This document shows positions 26,107 through 37,365 of a DNA stretch of 64,000 nt, piece by piece. Source of the DNA: Algihabitans sp965233705. GTDB taxonomy: Bacteria; Pseudomonadota; Alphaproteobacteria; Kiloniellales; DSM-21159. Made by a program: the position numbers and the translations under genes. Within the stretch, counting starts at the first letter, position 1, and each line of letters opens with the position of its first letter. The notes under the pieces are model-generated. The model was given only the letters and a program-made list of their open reading frames with translations, had not been told where the DNA came from and did not search any database. The stretch covers positions 558,001 to 622,000 of the forward strand of contig CBDDTF010000003.1 in assembly GCA_965233705.1 (NCBI GenBank), read 5' to 3'.

Positions 26107-26421
26107 CTACTCGCCGGCCGGCTTCTCGTAGAGGCGGCTGCCGGTGGTGGTGTCCACCGTGACGATCACCGCCTCGCCCTCCGGGTTGATGGCGCGCAGC
26201 TCGATCTCGTTGTCGAAGGCGTCGCGGTCGGCGTCGCGCACGTCGCGGTAGCCCTGGCGCTCCAGCTTGGAGATGGCGGAGCCGATGTTGATGCTGGACT
26301 GGTCGACCGGGTCCTGGGCGACGGCCGCCGACAGGCCGAAGGCCAGGACAAGGCCGGTGAGGGGGAGCAGGCGGGCGCGCGGCGCGGTCACGGGACGGGG
26401 CAGGCTGAAACGGTGGGGCAT
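26107..26421 (-). CDS. Small secreted PepSY-like protein
   Basis: This is a 104-residue exported protein. The ATG at 26421 is preceded by AAGGAG at good distance and gives a signal peptide (MPHRFSLPRP, hydrophobic LLPLTGLVLAFGLSAAVA, cleavage near AVAQD). The mature part of about 70 residues has one PepSY-type module: SAISKLERQGYRDVRDADRD, then acidic/hydrophobic strands ending in TGSRLYEKPAGE. PepSY modules are usually extracytoplasmic and are thought to inhibit or chaperone peptidases. The divergent neighbour 130 bp away is a Deg protease, so a functional link is possible but unproven. It is an assignment by pattern only. Confidence 0.75.
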   Translation of the reverse strand: MPHRFSLPRPVTAPRARLLPLTGLVLAFGLSAAVAQDPVDQSSINIGSAISKLERQGYRDVRDADRDAFDNEIELRAINPEGEAVIVTVDTTTGSRLYEKPAGE

Positions 26422-26552
26422 GACGCTCTCCTTTTCTGCCGGCCGCCGCGGCGCCTGGCTGCGACACCACGGCGGACTTTTGCCTTTTGCCGTTAGATGA
26501 GTACGCTCGCCCCCGTTCGACAAGTCGTGTCCCGGTTCGAGGAAGCTGCAAG

Positions 26553-28016
<1,464 letters not shown>

Positions 28017-28022
28017 GGCGGC

Positions 28023-29342
28023 ATGTCGCTCTTCGAAAGTCAGGCCCCGCGGCCGCTGGCCGACCGACTGCGGCCCAAGACGCTGCAGGAGGTGGTCGGC
28101 CAGGACCACCTGATGGCGCCGGAAGCGCCGCTCGGCCGCATGCTGGCGCAGCGGCGCCTGGCCTCGCTGGTGCTCTGGGGGCCGCCGGGCTGCGGCAAGA
28201 CCACCATCGCGCGCCTGCTGGCCGAGGCCACCGACCTGGTGTTCGAGCCGCTCTCGGCGGTCTTCTCCGGCGTCGCGGACCTGCGCAAGGTCTTCGAGCG
28301 GGCGCGCCAGCGGCGCCAGGCGGGGCAGGGGACGCTGCTGTTCGTCGACGAGATCCACCGCTTCAACCGCGCCCAGCAGGACGGTTTCCTGCCCTACGTG
28401 GAGGACGGCACGGTGGTGCTGGTCGGCGCCACCACCGAGAACCCCTCCTTCGAACTCAACGCGGCGCTGCTCTCGCGCTGTCAGGTGCTGGTGCTCAAGC
28501 GGCTGGACCACGACGCCCTCGCCGAGCTGGTGCGCCGCGCCGAGGCCGAGCTGGGCCGTCCGCTGCCGCTGACCGAGGCGGCGCGCGAGGCGGTGCTGGC
28601 GCTGGCCGACGGCGACGGGCGCTACCTGCTCAATCTGGTCGAGGAGCTGGCCGGCCTGCCGCCGGAGCCCAAGCGCGACCCGGCCGGCCTGGCGGAGATC
28701 GTGCAGCGGCGCATGCCGCTCTACGACAAGAGCCAGGAGGCCCACTACAACTTGATTTCCGCGCTGCACAAGTCGCTGCGCGGCTCCGACACCGATGCCG
28801 CGCTCTACTGGCTGGCGCGCATGCTGGCGGGCGGCGAGGACCCCCACTATGTCGCCCGCCGCCTGGTGCGCTTCGCCGTCGAGGACATCGGGCTGGCCGA
28901 CCCCAACGCCCTGCCGCAGGCGATCTCCGCCTGGGAGGCCTACGAGCGGCTGGGCTCGCCCGAGGGCGAGCTGGCGCTGGCCCAGTGCGTCGTCTACCTG
29001 GGCACTGCGCCCAAGTCGAACGCGGTCTACAAGGCCCTGGGCGCGGCGCAGCGCAGCGCCAAGGAGACCGGCTCGCTGACCCCGCCGATGCACATCCTCA
29101 ACGCGCCGACGCGGCTGATGCGCGATCTCGGCTACGGCAAGGGCTATGCCTACGACCACGACGCCGACGAGGGCTTTTCCGGTCAGAACTACTTCCCCGA
29201 CGAGATGGCCCGGCAGCGCTTCTATCGGCCGGTGGAGCGCGGTTTCGAGCGCGAGATCGCCAAGCGGTTGGAGTATTGGGACCGCCTGCGCGCGCGGCGC
29301 CCGGGCGGTCCTGGCGAAAAAGAGGAAGGCTCAACGGGTTAG
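28023..29342 (+). CDS. rarA: Replication-associated recombination protein A (AAA+ ATPase)
   Basis: RarA/MgsA, 439 residues, is an AAA+ ATPase related to clamp loaders that acts at stalled replication forks. Walker A GPPGCGKT is at residues 53-60 and Walker B LLFVDEIHRFNRAQQD near 107. The sensor motif GATTENPSFELN follows. The C-terminal tetramerisation part contains SALHKSLRGSD and GYGKGYAYDHD. The length is typical. It lies directly behind the Deg protease gene. Confidence 0.96.
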   Translation: MSLFESQAPRPLADRLRPKTLQEVVGQDHLMAPEAPLGRMLAQRRLASLVLWGPPGCGKTTIARLLAEATDLVFEPLSAVFSGVADLRKVFERARQRRQAGQGTLLFVDEIHRFNRAQQDGFLPYVEDGTVVLVGATTENPSFELNAALLSRCQVLVLKRLDHDALAELVRRAEAELGRPLPLTEAAREAVLALADGDGRYLLNLVEELAGLPPEPKRDPAGLAEIVQRRMPLYDKSQEAHYNLISALHKSLRGSDTDAALYWLARMLAGGEDPHYVARRLVRFAVEDIGLADPNALPQAISAWEAYERLGSPEGELALAQCVVYLGTAPKSNAVYKALGAAQRSAKETGSLTPPMHILNAPTRLMRDLGYGKGYAYDHDADEGFSGQNYFPDEMARQRFYRPVERGFEREIAKRLEYWDRLRARRPGGPGEKEEGSTG

Positions 29343-29386
29343 CATAGAGTTGCATGACCAGCGAGGCGGGCATGCGTTCGCCCGGG

Positions 29387-29414
29387 TTGTACCCGCGTCC
29401 TGTAAGCGTATTGT
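29387..29414 (+). promoter_or_regulatory. Possible sigma-70 promoter of the isochorismatase-like gene
   Basis: TTGTAC (29387-29392) and TATTGT (29409-29414) are spaced 16 bp apart, in the 153-bp gap after rarA. The match to consensus is moderate. Confidence 0.35.
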
Positions 29415-29495
29415 CACGGCAACAAATCGTGGGTCTCGCCCTTGCCGCTGGCGGCCCGCTTCGGGAGTCGAGATCGAAGGATCGCTTTTCGCAAT

Positions 29496-30158
29496 ATGCC
29501 CGAATACAACGTTCCCCAACGGGACCGTGTGGCCCTGCTCACCATCGACCTGCAGCGTGACTTCGCGCTCTCGGACTCGCCGATCAAGGCGAGCGGGGTC
29601 GGCAGCAACACGCCCAACATCAAGCGTCTGATCGAAGGCTTCCGCGAGGCCGGCAAGCCGATCCTCCACGGGGTGCGCTTCTACCGGCCGGACGGCTCCA
29701 ACGTCGACCTCTGCCGCCGCGCGGCGGTCGAGGAGGGCCTACGCGTCCTCATGCCGGGCACCCGCGGGGCCGAGCTGTGGGACTGCATCAAGCCGGATGC
29801 CGGCGTGCGCCTGGATGCCGAGGCGCTGCTGGCCGGCGACGTGCAGCAGATCGCGCCCCAGGAGTTCGTCTTCTACAAACCCCGCTGGGGCGCCTTCTAC
29901 AGCTCGCCGCTGCAGCACAAGCTGGACGAGCTGGGCATCACCACGCTGGTGGTCACGGGGTGCAACTTCCCCACCGGCACCCGGGCCACGATCTACGAGG
30001 CCTCGGCCCGCGACTATCGGGTCGTGGTCGGCTCCGACGCGGTCTGCGACGCCCGCGAGGAAGCGCTCAAGGAGCTCGGCCGGCTCGGCGTCTATCTGAT
30101 GACCACCGAGGCCTGCCTGGCCTGGCTGAAGGGCGCGCGCGCCGCCACCGCGGCCTGA
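29496..30158 (+). CDS. Isochorismatase-family cysteine hydrolase
   Basis: This is a 220-residue cytoplasmic hydrolase of the isochorismatase/nicotinamidase superfamily. The start at 29496 gives MPEYNVPQRDRVALLTIDLQRDF; upstream in-frame codons look non-coding. The triad is visible as Asp18 (IDLQRDF), Lys128 (FYKPRWGAF) and Cys156 (VTGCNFPTGTRATIYEA). Family members hydrolyse nicotinamide, N-carbamoyl amines or isochorismate. The substrate here cannot be read from sequence, and no siderophore or NAD genes lie nearby. It appears monocistronic. Confidence 0.88.
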   Translation: MPEYNVPQRDRVALLTIDLQRDFALSDSPIKASGVGSNTPNIKRLIEGFREAGKPILHGVRFYRPDGSNVDLCRRAAVEEGLRVLMPGTRGAELWDCIKPDAGVRLDAEALLAGDVQQIAPQEFVFYKPRWGAFYSSPLQHKLDELGITTLVVTGCNFPTGTRATIYEASARDYRVVVGSDAVCDAREEALKELGRLGVYLMTTEACLAWLKGARAATAA

Positions 30159-30459
30159 GACGCCGGTGAGACGCCGGCAAGCCTGAGCGGGCCGCCCTGG
30201 GCGGGCTGCGGGCCCGAGCCGGCGACGCACCGGCGCACCGGTGACCGCATTCATGGTCCTGGCCTGAAGGCCGTTTTCCTGCGACAAGCTCGGGCGACCG
30301 GCGGGCACCGCCGCCGCGATCCGGGGCCGCGCTGGCCGTTTGCCGGTTTCTCCCGGTCGCGGAAAGCCTTAGATAGCGGCGCAGGACAGCGGCGCGGGAC
30401 CCTGGCGGGCGGCACGACGCGGCGCCCGGGGCGGGAAGCGGGGAGCGGACCCGAAGCAG
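30159..30459. other. Gene-free spacer before crcB
   Basis: This 301-bp stretch holds no supported gene. It contains GC-rich inverted pieces (for example around 30169-30260) but no convincing terminator and no strong promoter. I looked for a fluoride riboswitch ahead of crcB and did not see its conserved core. Confidence 0.6.
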
Positions 30460-30840
30460 ATGCAGCTCATTCTGGCGATCGCGGCCGGGGGCGCCGTCGG
30501 CGCGCTGGCGCGGCATTTCTTGGCGCAGCAGGTGATGCACCTGACCGGCGGCGGCTTTCCCTGGGGCATCCTGACGGCCAACGTGCTGGGCTCCTTCCTG
30601 ATGGGGCTGCTGGTGGAGGTCTCGGCCCTGGTCTGGCAGCCGGGCGCGGCCTTGCGCGCCTTTCTGGCGGTCGGCCTGCTCGGCGCCTTCACCACCTTTT
30701 CCACCTTCGCGCTGGACGTCGCCCTGCTCTACGAGCGCGGCGCTCTGGCCCTGGCGGGGCTTTACGTCGCCCTGTCCGTGCTGCTCTCGGTCGGCGGCCT
30801 GTTCTTCGGGCTCTGGCTGGTGCGGAGCCTGGCGGCATGA
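30460..30840 (+). CDS. crcB: Fluoride ion channel CrcB/Fluc
   Basis: This is a 126-residue four-helix inner-membrane protein that exports fluoride as a dual-topology dimer. Signature segments are GGAVGALARHF near residue 8, LTANVLGSFLMG near 38 and GLLGAFTTFSTFALD near 72. The gene overlaps rluC by 4 bases (ATGA). The same crcB-rluC-HAD order is seen in other alphaproteobacteria, so the coupling is not specific to fluoride stress. Confidence 0.95.
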   Translation: MQLILAIAAGGAVGALARHFLAQQVMHLTGGGFPWGILTANVLGSFLMGLLVEVSALVWQPGAALRAFLAVGLLGAFTTFSTFALDVALLYERGALALAGLYVALSVLLSVGGLFFGLWLVRSLAA

Positions 30841-31877
30841 CCGGCGTGGAGACCCGCACCGTCGACGCGGCGGAGGCCGAGCAGCGCCTCGACCGCTGGT
30901 TCAAGCGCCACTATCCGGCGCTCGGCCATGGCCGGCTGGAGAAGCTGCTGCGCACCGGGCAGATCCGCGTCGACGGCAAGCGCGCCAAGGCCAACACCCG
31001 CCTGGCGGCTGGGCAGGTGCTGCGCATCCCGCCGCTGGAGCCCGAGGGCGCCGCCGCTGCCGGCCCGGTAGCCCAGCGTCCGGCAGCCCAGCGTCCGGCA
31101 GCCCAGCGTTCGGTGGCGCCGGCCGTCTCGCAGGCCGAGGTGGCGGCCCTGCAGGCCGCCGTCCTGCACCGCGATCCGCAGGTGCTGGCGCTCAACAAGC
31201 CGGCCGGCCTGGCCGTGCAGGGCGGCCCGAAGCAGGCCAGGAACTTGGATGCGCTGCTCGATCACCTGACCTTCGAGGCGGCCGAGCGCCCGCGTCTGGT
31301 CCACCGGCTCGACCGCGACACCTCCGGCGTGCTGCTGCTGGCGCGCGGCGCGCCGGCGGCGCGCGCGCTCACCGGCGCCTTCAAGCAGGACGCGGTGCGC
31401 AAGGCCTACTGGGCGCTGGTGGTCGGCAAGCCGCCGAAGGCGCGCGGTCTGATCCGCCTGGCGCTGGAAAAGCGCGGCCGTCCGGGCGGCGAGAAGGTGG
31501 CGGTCGACGACGGCGGCAAGCCGGCGGTCACGCGCTATGCCACCATCGCGGCGGCGCGCGGCGTCACCTGGCTGCTGCTGATGCCGCTGACCGGCCGCAC
31601 GCACCAGCTCCGCGTCCACTGCGCCGCGCTCGGCTGTCCGATCCTGGGCGACGGCAAGTACGGCGGCAAGGCGGCCTTCAAGCCGGGCCTGGAGCTGCCC
31701 AAGACGATCATGCTGCACGCCCGCGAGCTGGCCCTGCCGCACCCGGACGACGGCACCACGCTGCGCGTCCAGGCGCCGCTCCCGCCCGACCGCCTCGCGG
31801 TCTGGCAGCGGCTCGGCCTCGATCCCGCCGACCCGAAGGCCGACAGCCTGATGCAGGACATGGAAACCTGGGGCTAA
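30837..31877 (+). CDS. rluC: RluA/RluC-family rRNA pseudouridine synthase
   Basis: This 346-residue enzyme isomerises uridine to pseudouridine in 23S rRNA. An S4 RNA-binding domain covers residues 1-65. The catalytic domain starts near 105, with the motif HRLDRDTSG at 156-164 (catalytic Asp159), followed by GRTHQLRVH. The linker contains three copies of a 15-bp repeat (31071-31115) giving AQRPA units, so linker length may vary by slippage. RluC (sites 955/2504/2580) is the likely specificity from domain layout, but RluD-like is not excluded. Confidence 0.92.
   Translation: MTGVETRTVDAAEAEQRLDRWFKRHYPALGHGRLEKLLRTGQIRVDGKRAKANTRLAAGQVLRIPPLEPEGAAAAGPVAQRPAAQRPAAQRSVAPAVSQAEVAALQAAVLHRDPQVLALNKPAGLAVQGGPKQARNLDALLDHLTFEAAERPRLVHRLDRDTSGVLLLARGAPAARALTGAFKQDAVRKAYWALVVGKPPKARGLIRLALEKRGRPGGEKVAVDDGGKPAVTRYATIAAARGVTWLLLMPLTGRTHQLRVHCAALGCPILGDGKYGGKAAFKPGLELPKTIMLHARELALPHPDDGTTLRVQAPLPPDRLAVWQRLGLDPADPKADSLMQDMETWG
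31071..31115 (+). repeat. In-frame tandem repeat inside rluC (15 bp x 3)
   Basis: Units of GCCCAGCGTCCGGCA occur twice perfectly, with a third copy carrying a few changes. They lie in the flexible linker between the S4 and catalytic domains and encode AQRPA. Confidence 0.85.
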
Positions 31878-31881
31878 ATCA

Positions 31882-32556
31882 TTGAATTGTGAACTTATCC
31901 TCTTCGATCTGGACGGAACGCTGGTGGACAGCCGGGCGGGAATCGTGCATTGCACCCACAGCGCCTTCGCGGCGCACGATCTGCCGCTGCCGGACGAGCA
32001 CCGCATCGCGCGGGTCGTCGGGCTCTCGCTGGAGCTGGCGCTGGAGCGTCTCTTGCCGGAAGGGGCGGAACATCTGGTCCTCGACGTCACCCGCGCCTAT
32101 CGCGAGGCCGCCTTTGCGATGCGCGCCGCGCCGGATTTCGAGGAGCCGCTGTTCGCCGGCGTGCGCGAGCTGCTGCAGGGGCTGACGCGGCCCGAGCTGC
32201 ACCTGGGGATCGCCACCGGCAAGAACCTGCGGGGCCTGCGCAACACGCTGGAGCGTCACGGCCTGATGACCCTGTTTTCCACCCTGCAGACGCCGGATCT
32301 GGCGCCCAGCAAGCCGCATCCGGGCATGGTCGAGCGCGCGGTGAGCGAATGCGGGGTGGCGCACAGCGCGGCCGTCATGGTCGGCGACAGCACGTTTGAC
32401 ATGGAAATGGCCCAGAATGCCGGCATCCCGGCGATCGGCGTATCCTGGGGTTATCACAGCGTCGCGGAATTGCGGGCGGCCGGCGCAGCCGTCATCATCG
32501 ATCGGCCGGCCGAGCTGCCGGCCGCGCTTCAAGGTCTTGGGGAGAAGGTGACATGA
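31882..32556 (+). CDS. HAD-superfamily hydrolase, phosphoglycolate-phosphatase type
   Basis: This is a 224-residue HAD phosphatase with a cap domain. Motif I DLDGTLVDS is at residues 9-17 with the nucleophile Asp9. Motif II is in the IATGK segment, the Lys is in SKPHPGM, and motif III is VGDSTFDMEMAQNAG. The start appears to be a TTG at 31882, 4 bp after rluC, since no ATG or GTG is in frame near motif I. The substrate is unknown; phosphoglycolate or a similar small phosphate is the usual guess. Its stop overlaps the next gene by 4 bases. Confidence 0.9.
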   Translation: MNCELILFDLDGTLVDSRAGIVHCTHSAFAAHDLPLPDEHRIARVVGLSLELALERLLPEGAEHLVLDVTRAYREAAFAMRAAPDFEEPLFAGVRELLQGLTRPELHLGIATGKNLRGLRNTLERHGLMTLFSTLQTPDLAPSKPHPGMVERAVSECGVAHSAAVMVGDSTFDMEMAQNAGIPAIGVSWGYHSVAELRAAGAAVIIDRPAELPAALQGLGEKVT

Positions 32557-34724
32557 AGATCAAGCACGTCCTGCTGGCGTTCGCCGCGCTGATCGTCGCG
32601 GTGGTCGTCGGCGGCTACATCTACCTCTCCACGCTGGACTTCGAGACCTTGAAGGCCGAGGTCGCGGCGGAGGTGGAGAAGGCGACGGGCCGCCAGCTCA
32701 CCATCTCCGGGCCGGTCGACCTGGCGATCGGCCTGCAGCCGGCCATCGCGGTCGAGGACGTCACCCTGGCCAATGCCGACTGGGGCAGCCGGCCGGAGAT
32801 GATCACGCTCGACCGCTTCGAGCTGGAGGTCGAGCTGCTGCCGTTGATCTCCGGCGACGTGCAGGTCAACCGCGTGGTCCTGGTGCGTCCCGACATCCTG
32901 CTCGAGACCAACCCGGCCGGCGACGGCAACTGGGCGCTCGGCCCGGCGACGGCTGAGGCGACGGGCGAGGCGACGGGCGAGGCGGCCGGCGACGAGACCG
33001 CGCAGCCGGGCGCGCCCGGCGCGGGCGGCATGATCCCGCAGATCGTCGCGCTGGCGATCGAGGAGGGGCAGCTCGTCTACCGCGACGGCGCCAGCGGCGA
33101 GACCATGACCCTGGGGCTGGAGTCCCTGACGCTGCGCCAGGCCGGCGCCGGCCAAGAGCTCGACCTCGCCGCCACCTTCCAGGAGGCGGAGATCGCGCTG
33201 TCAGGCACCATCGGCGCGCCGGAGGCCGTTCTGGCCGACCGCGACCTGCCGATCGACCTGGCGGGCAGCGTCGCCGGCAACGAGGTGGCGGTGAACGGCG
33301 TGGTCAAGACGCCGCTGTCGGCGCCGACGCCGGAGCTCAGCCTGACCCTGTCCGGCGACAGTCTGGCCTCCTTCGCGCCGCTGGCCGGCGGCGCCGCCAT
33401 TCCGGACTTCGGCCCCTACAGCCTGGAGGGCCGGCTGGTGGCCGAGGGGCCGCGCTACGGCGTCGAGGGCCTGAAGGCCGAGATCGGCGAGAGCGACCTC
33501 AGCGGCAGCCTCAGCGCCGACCTCTCGGGTGCGCGGCCGCAGGTGACGGCGGACCTGACCGCGGCGGTGATCGACCTGCGGGACTTCCAGGCGGAGTCGG
33601 GCGAGGCGGCGGAGGACTCCGCCGAGGGCGAGAGCGCCGACGGCGGCGGCGGCGCCGGCGAGTCCCCCTACGTCATTCCCGACACGCCGCTGCCGCTCGA
33701 CGGCCTGCGCGCGGCCGATGCCACGGTGCAGCTCAAGGCCGGCGTGCTGCGGGTCGACCCCGAGCTGGAGATCAGCGACATCACCCTCGGCCTGACCCTG
33801 GCCAACGGCAACCTGGAGGTCGCGCCGCTGCAGGCCGGCTATCAGCAGAGCCGCCTGGACGGTCAGGTCGCCCTGGACGCCTCGGGCGACACCCCCCGGC
33901 TGGCAACCAACCTGGCGATCGACGAGCTGGACTTCGGCCGGATGCTCAACGAGCAGGGCATCACCGACGAGGTCGAGGGCACGATGGACATCCGCATCGA
34001 CCTGACCGGCGCCGGCGCCAGCCCGCGGGCGATCGCCAGCAGCCTCAACGGCACCACCGAGCTGGTCAACGAGGGCGGCAAGATCAGCAACAAGCTGCTT
34101 GCCATCCTGGGCGCCGACTTCAGCCAGATCCTCGGCCCGCTGCTCGGCGAGTCCGACACCACGGCGCTCAACTGCATCGTCAGCCGCTTCGACGTGGCCG
34201 ACGGCCTGGCGGAGAGCCGCGCCATGGTGCTGGACACGGCGACCTTCTCCCTGGCCGGGGCCGGCAACGTCGACCTGCGGAGCGAGGAGCTGGACCTGAC
34301 CTTCGACACCTCCTCGCGGGTGCCGGCGCTGGTCTCGCTGGCGATCCCCTTCCGGGTGCAGGGCACCATGAAGAATCCGCGGGTGCTTCCCGACCCCGCC
34401 GGCGCGCTCAAGGGCCTGGCCGGGGCGGCCGCCGGCATCAGCAATCCCCTGGCGGTGCTCGGCGGCTTGGCCGGCGGCGCGGCGAGCGACGGCGGCGGCG
34501 AGAGCCAGGACGGTGGGAGCGAGAACCTCTGCCTGACGGCGCTGGACCCCGACGCCCAGGCGGCCGCCGGCGCCGAGCCGACCGACAGCGCGCCGGCGAT
34601 GCCGGAGTCGGTCGAGGACGTCGGCAAGGCGGTCGAGGAGATGGTGCCCGAGGGCGGCGCCGAGGATGCCGGCAAGGCCGTCGAAGAGGGCGTCGAGAAG
34701 CTCAAGGGCCTGTTCGGCGAGTAG
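32553..34724 (+). CDS. AsmA-family inner-membrane-anchored protein
   Basis: This is a 723-residue protein of the AsmA family, which in proteobacteria is linked to outer-membrane assembly and lipid transport between membranes. An N-terminal membrane segment (residues 5-27) is followed by the AsmA domain (FETLKAEVAAEVEKATGRQLTI) and a long periplasmic beta-rich region with repeated beta-strand blocks. The C-terminal AsmA_2-like part includes GTTELVNEGGKISNKLLAI and RVPALVSLAIPFRVQGTMKNP. Low-complexity Ala/Gly/Glu stretches occur at about 130-150 and 345-365, the first with short ATGE repeats. It overlaps the HAD gene, so the crcB-rluC-HAD-asmA set is tightly coupled. Confidence 0.85.
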   Translation: MKIKHVLLAFAALIVAVVVGGYIYLSTLDFETLKAEVAAEVEKATGRQLTISGPVDLAIGLQPAIAVEDVTLANADWGSRPEMITLDRFELEVELLPLISGDVQVNRVVLVRPDILLETNPAGDGNWALGPATAEATGEATGEAAGDETAQPGAPGAGGMIPQIVALAIEEGQLVYRDGASGETMTLGLESLTLRQAGAGQELDLAATFQEAEIALSGTIGAPEAVLADRDLPIDLAGSVAGNEVAVNGVVKTPLSAPTPELSLTLSGDSLASFAPLAGGAAIPDFGPYSLEGRLVAEGPRYGVEGLKAEIGESDLSGSLSADLSGARPQVTADLTAAVIDLRDFQAESGEAAEDSAEGESADGGGGAGESPYVIPDTPLPLDGLRAADATVQLKAGVLRVDPELEISDITLGLTLANGNLEVAPLQAGYQQSRLDGQVALDASGDTPRLATNLAIDELDFGRMLNEQGITDEVEGTMDIRIDLTGAGASPRAIASSLNGTTELVNEGGKISNKLLAILGADFSQILGPLLGESDTTALNCIVSRFDVADGLAESRAMVLDTATFSLAGAGNVDLRSEELDLTFDTSSRVPALVSLAIPFRVQGTMKNPRVLPDPAGALKGLAGAAAGISNPLAVLGGLAGGAASDGGGESQDGGSENLCLTALDPDAQAAAGAEPTDSAPAMPESVEDVGKAVEEMVPEGGAEDAGKAVEEGVEKLKGLFGE

Positions 34725-34747
34725 AAAGCGTAGAAAAACAGAATCTT

Positions 34748-35449
34748 ATGAAGCGTTTTTACACTTCCGCCGCGGCCGGGGAGGTCGAGGGCGGCCACGG
34801 GGTTCTGCTCGACGGGCGTCCGATGCGCACGCCGCAGGCGCGCCTGCTTGCGGTGCCGAGCGCGCCCCTGGCCGGCGCCCTGGCCGAGGAGTGGGGTGGG
34901 CAGGGCGAGCAGGTGGACCCCGCCAGCATGCCGCTGACCCAGCTCGCCTGCACCGCGCTCGACCTGGTGGCGCGCGAGCCGGAGCGGGCGGTGGAGGAGG
35001 TCAGCGGCTTCGCCGAGACCGAGCTGCTCTGCTACCGCGCCGAGGCGCCGGGCGAGCTGGTGGCGCGGCAGCAGGCCGTCTGGCAGCCGCTGCTGGACTG
35101 GGCCGAGGCCAGCTACGGCGCGGCGCTGGTGCCGACGGCGGGCATCGTCCACCGGCCGCAGCCGGCCGAGAGCCTGGCCCGCCTGCGGGCCGCCGTGGCC
35201 GATTACGACGCCTTCGCCCTGGCGGCGCTGGCGATGGCGGTGCGCGCCGCCGGCTCGCTGGTGATCGGGCTGGCCCTGGCGGACGGGCGGGTGACGGCGG
35301 AGGAAGCCTTCGCCGCCGCCGAGCTGGACGAGACCTACAGCCTCGAGCAGTGGGGCGAGGACCCGCAGGCGACGGCGCGGCGCGCCGTCGTGCAGGCGGA
35401 TCTCGCCGCCGCCCGGCGCTTCCTCGACCTGCTGCGCGCGACCGCCTGA
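34748..35449 (+). CDS. ATP12-family chaperone for F1-ATPase assembly
   Basis: This is a 233-residue protein matching ATP12, which in mitochondria binds the F1 alpha subunit during ATP synthase assembly. The family is largely restricted to alphaproteobacteria and eukaryotes. Conserved pieces are MKRFYTSAAAGEVEGGHGVLLDGRPMRTPQ, LAEEWGGQGEQVDPASMPLTQLA and ELDETYSLEQWGEDPQA. It lies 23 bp after the asmA gene. The role in bacteria is by analogy. Confidence 0.93.
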   Translation: MKRFYTSAAAGEVEGGHGVLLDGRPMRTPQARLLAVPSAPLAGALAEEWGGQGEQVDPASMPLTQLACTALDLVAREPERAVEEVSGFAETELLCYRAEAPGELVARQQAVWQPLLDWAEASYGAALVPTAGIVHRPQPAESLARLRAAVADYDAFALAALAMAVRAAGSLVIGLALADGRVTAEEAFAAAELDETYSLEQWGEDPQATARRAVVQADLAAARRFLDLLRATA

Positions 35450-35670
35450 CCCGTCTCTCGAGCCGGCTCATGTCCTGGCTCGATATTTCTTCGCAACCGG
35501 CTGAAATAAAAGCGAAAGCTTAGCGGGTGGGTGCCGCGCTGGTGGTGGCCAGACCGGCGTCGGGCGCCGCTGCGCGGGCCCGCGGTCGGGCTGACTCTGG
35601 CGATTTGCCTGTCGGGGTGGTATGCCGCCCCCGCACACCTTTACCGTAAAACAGCAGCGGACAGCGGGGC

Positions 35671-37203
<1,533 letters not shown>

Positions 37204-37267
37204 AGCGGTGCGCGACCGGGGGGACGCGCCCCCAGCGCGTCCCCCCGGTCGCGAAAAATCACTCTGA
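37204..37267 (+). repeat. Palindromic intergenic element, copy 2 (perfect 19-bp stem)
   Basis: Arms CGCGACCGGGGGGACGCGC (37211-37229) and its exact complement (37235-37253) enclose the loop CCCCA. The right flank AAAAATCACTCT is complementary to the AGTGATTT that opens the copy after rpoA (25173). A T-run on the + strand is missing, so it is not a classic terminator, but it could block readthrough or stabilise the 3' end of pccB mRNA. It lies between convergent genes. Confidence 0.8.
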
Positions 37268-37365
37268 CCTTCGGGTGGCGAGCAGGTTTCTCGTGACCGG
37301 CGGACCCACGCCGTGGGGCCCTACGAACGCGACCGGCTCTGGCGGCCTGTCCGACCAGGGGCGGC

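Noticed and set aside
25818..26162. A 114-codon + strand frame through the 14-bp tandem repeat
   Set aside because: It overlaps the end of rplQ, its protein is repeat-derived, and the rplQ terminator lies inside it.
30159..30459. A fluoride riboswitch upstream of crcB
   Set aside because: The conserved core of the crcB motif was not found in this stretch, and crcB is translationally coupled to rluC in a conserved housekeeping order.
34666..35523. A 285-codon frame overlapping the AsmA end and the ATP12 gene
   Set aside because: It runs in a different frame through the real ATP12 gene and has the Arg/Gly/Ala composition of a shadow. The small tail reading SWLDISSQ near 35470 has no support either.
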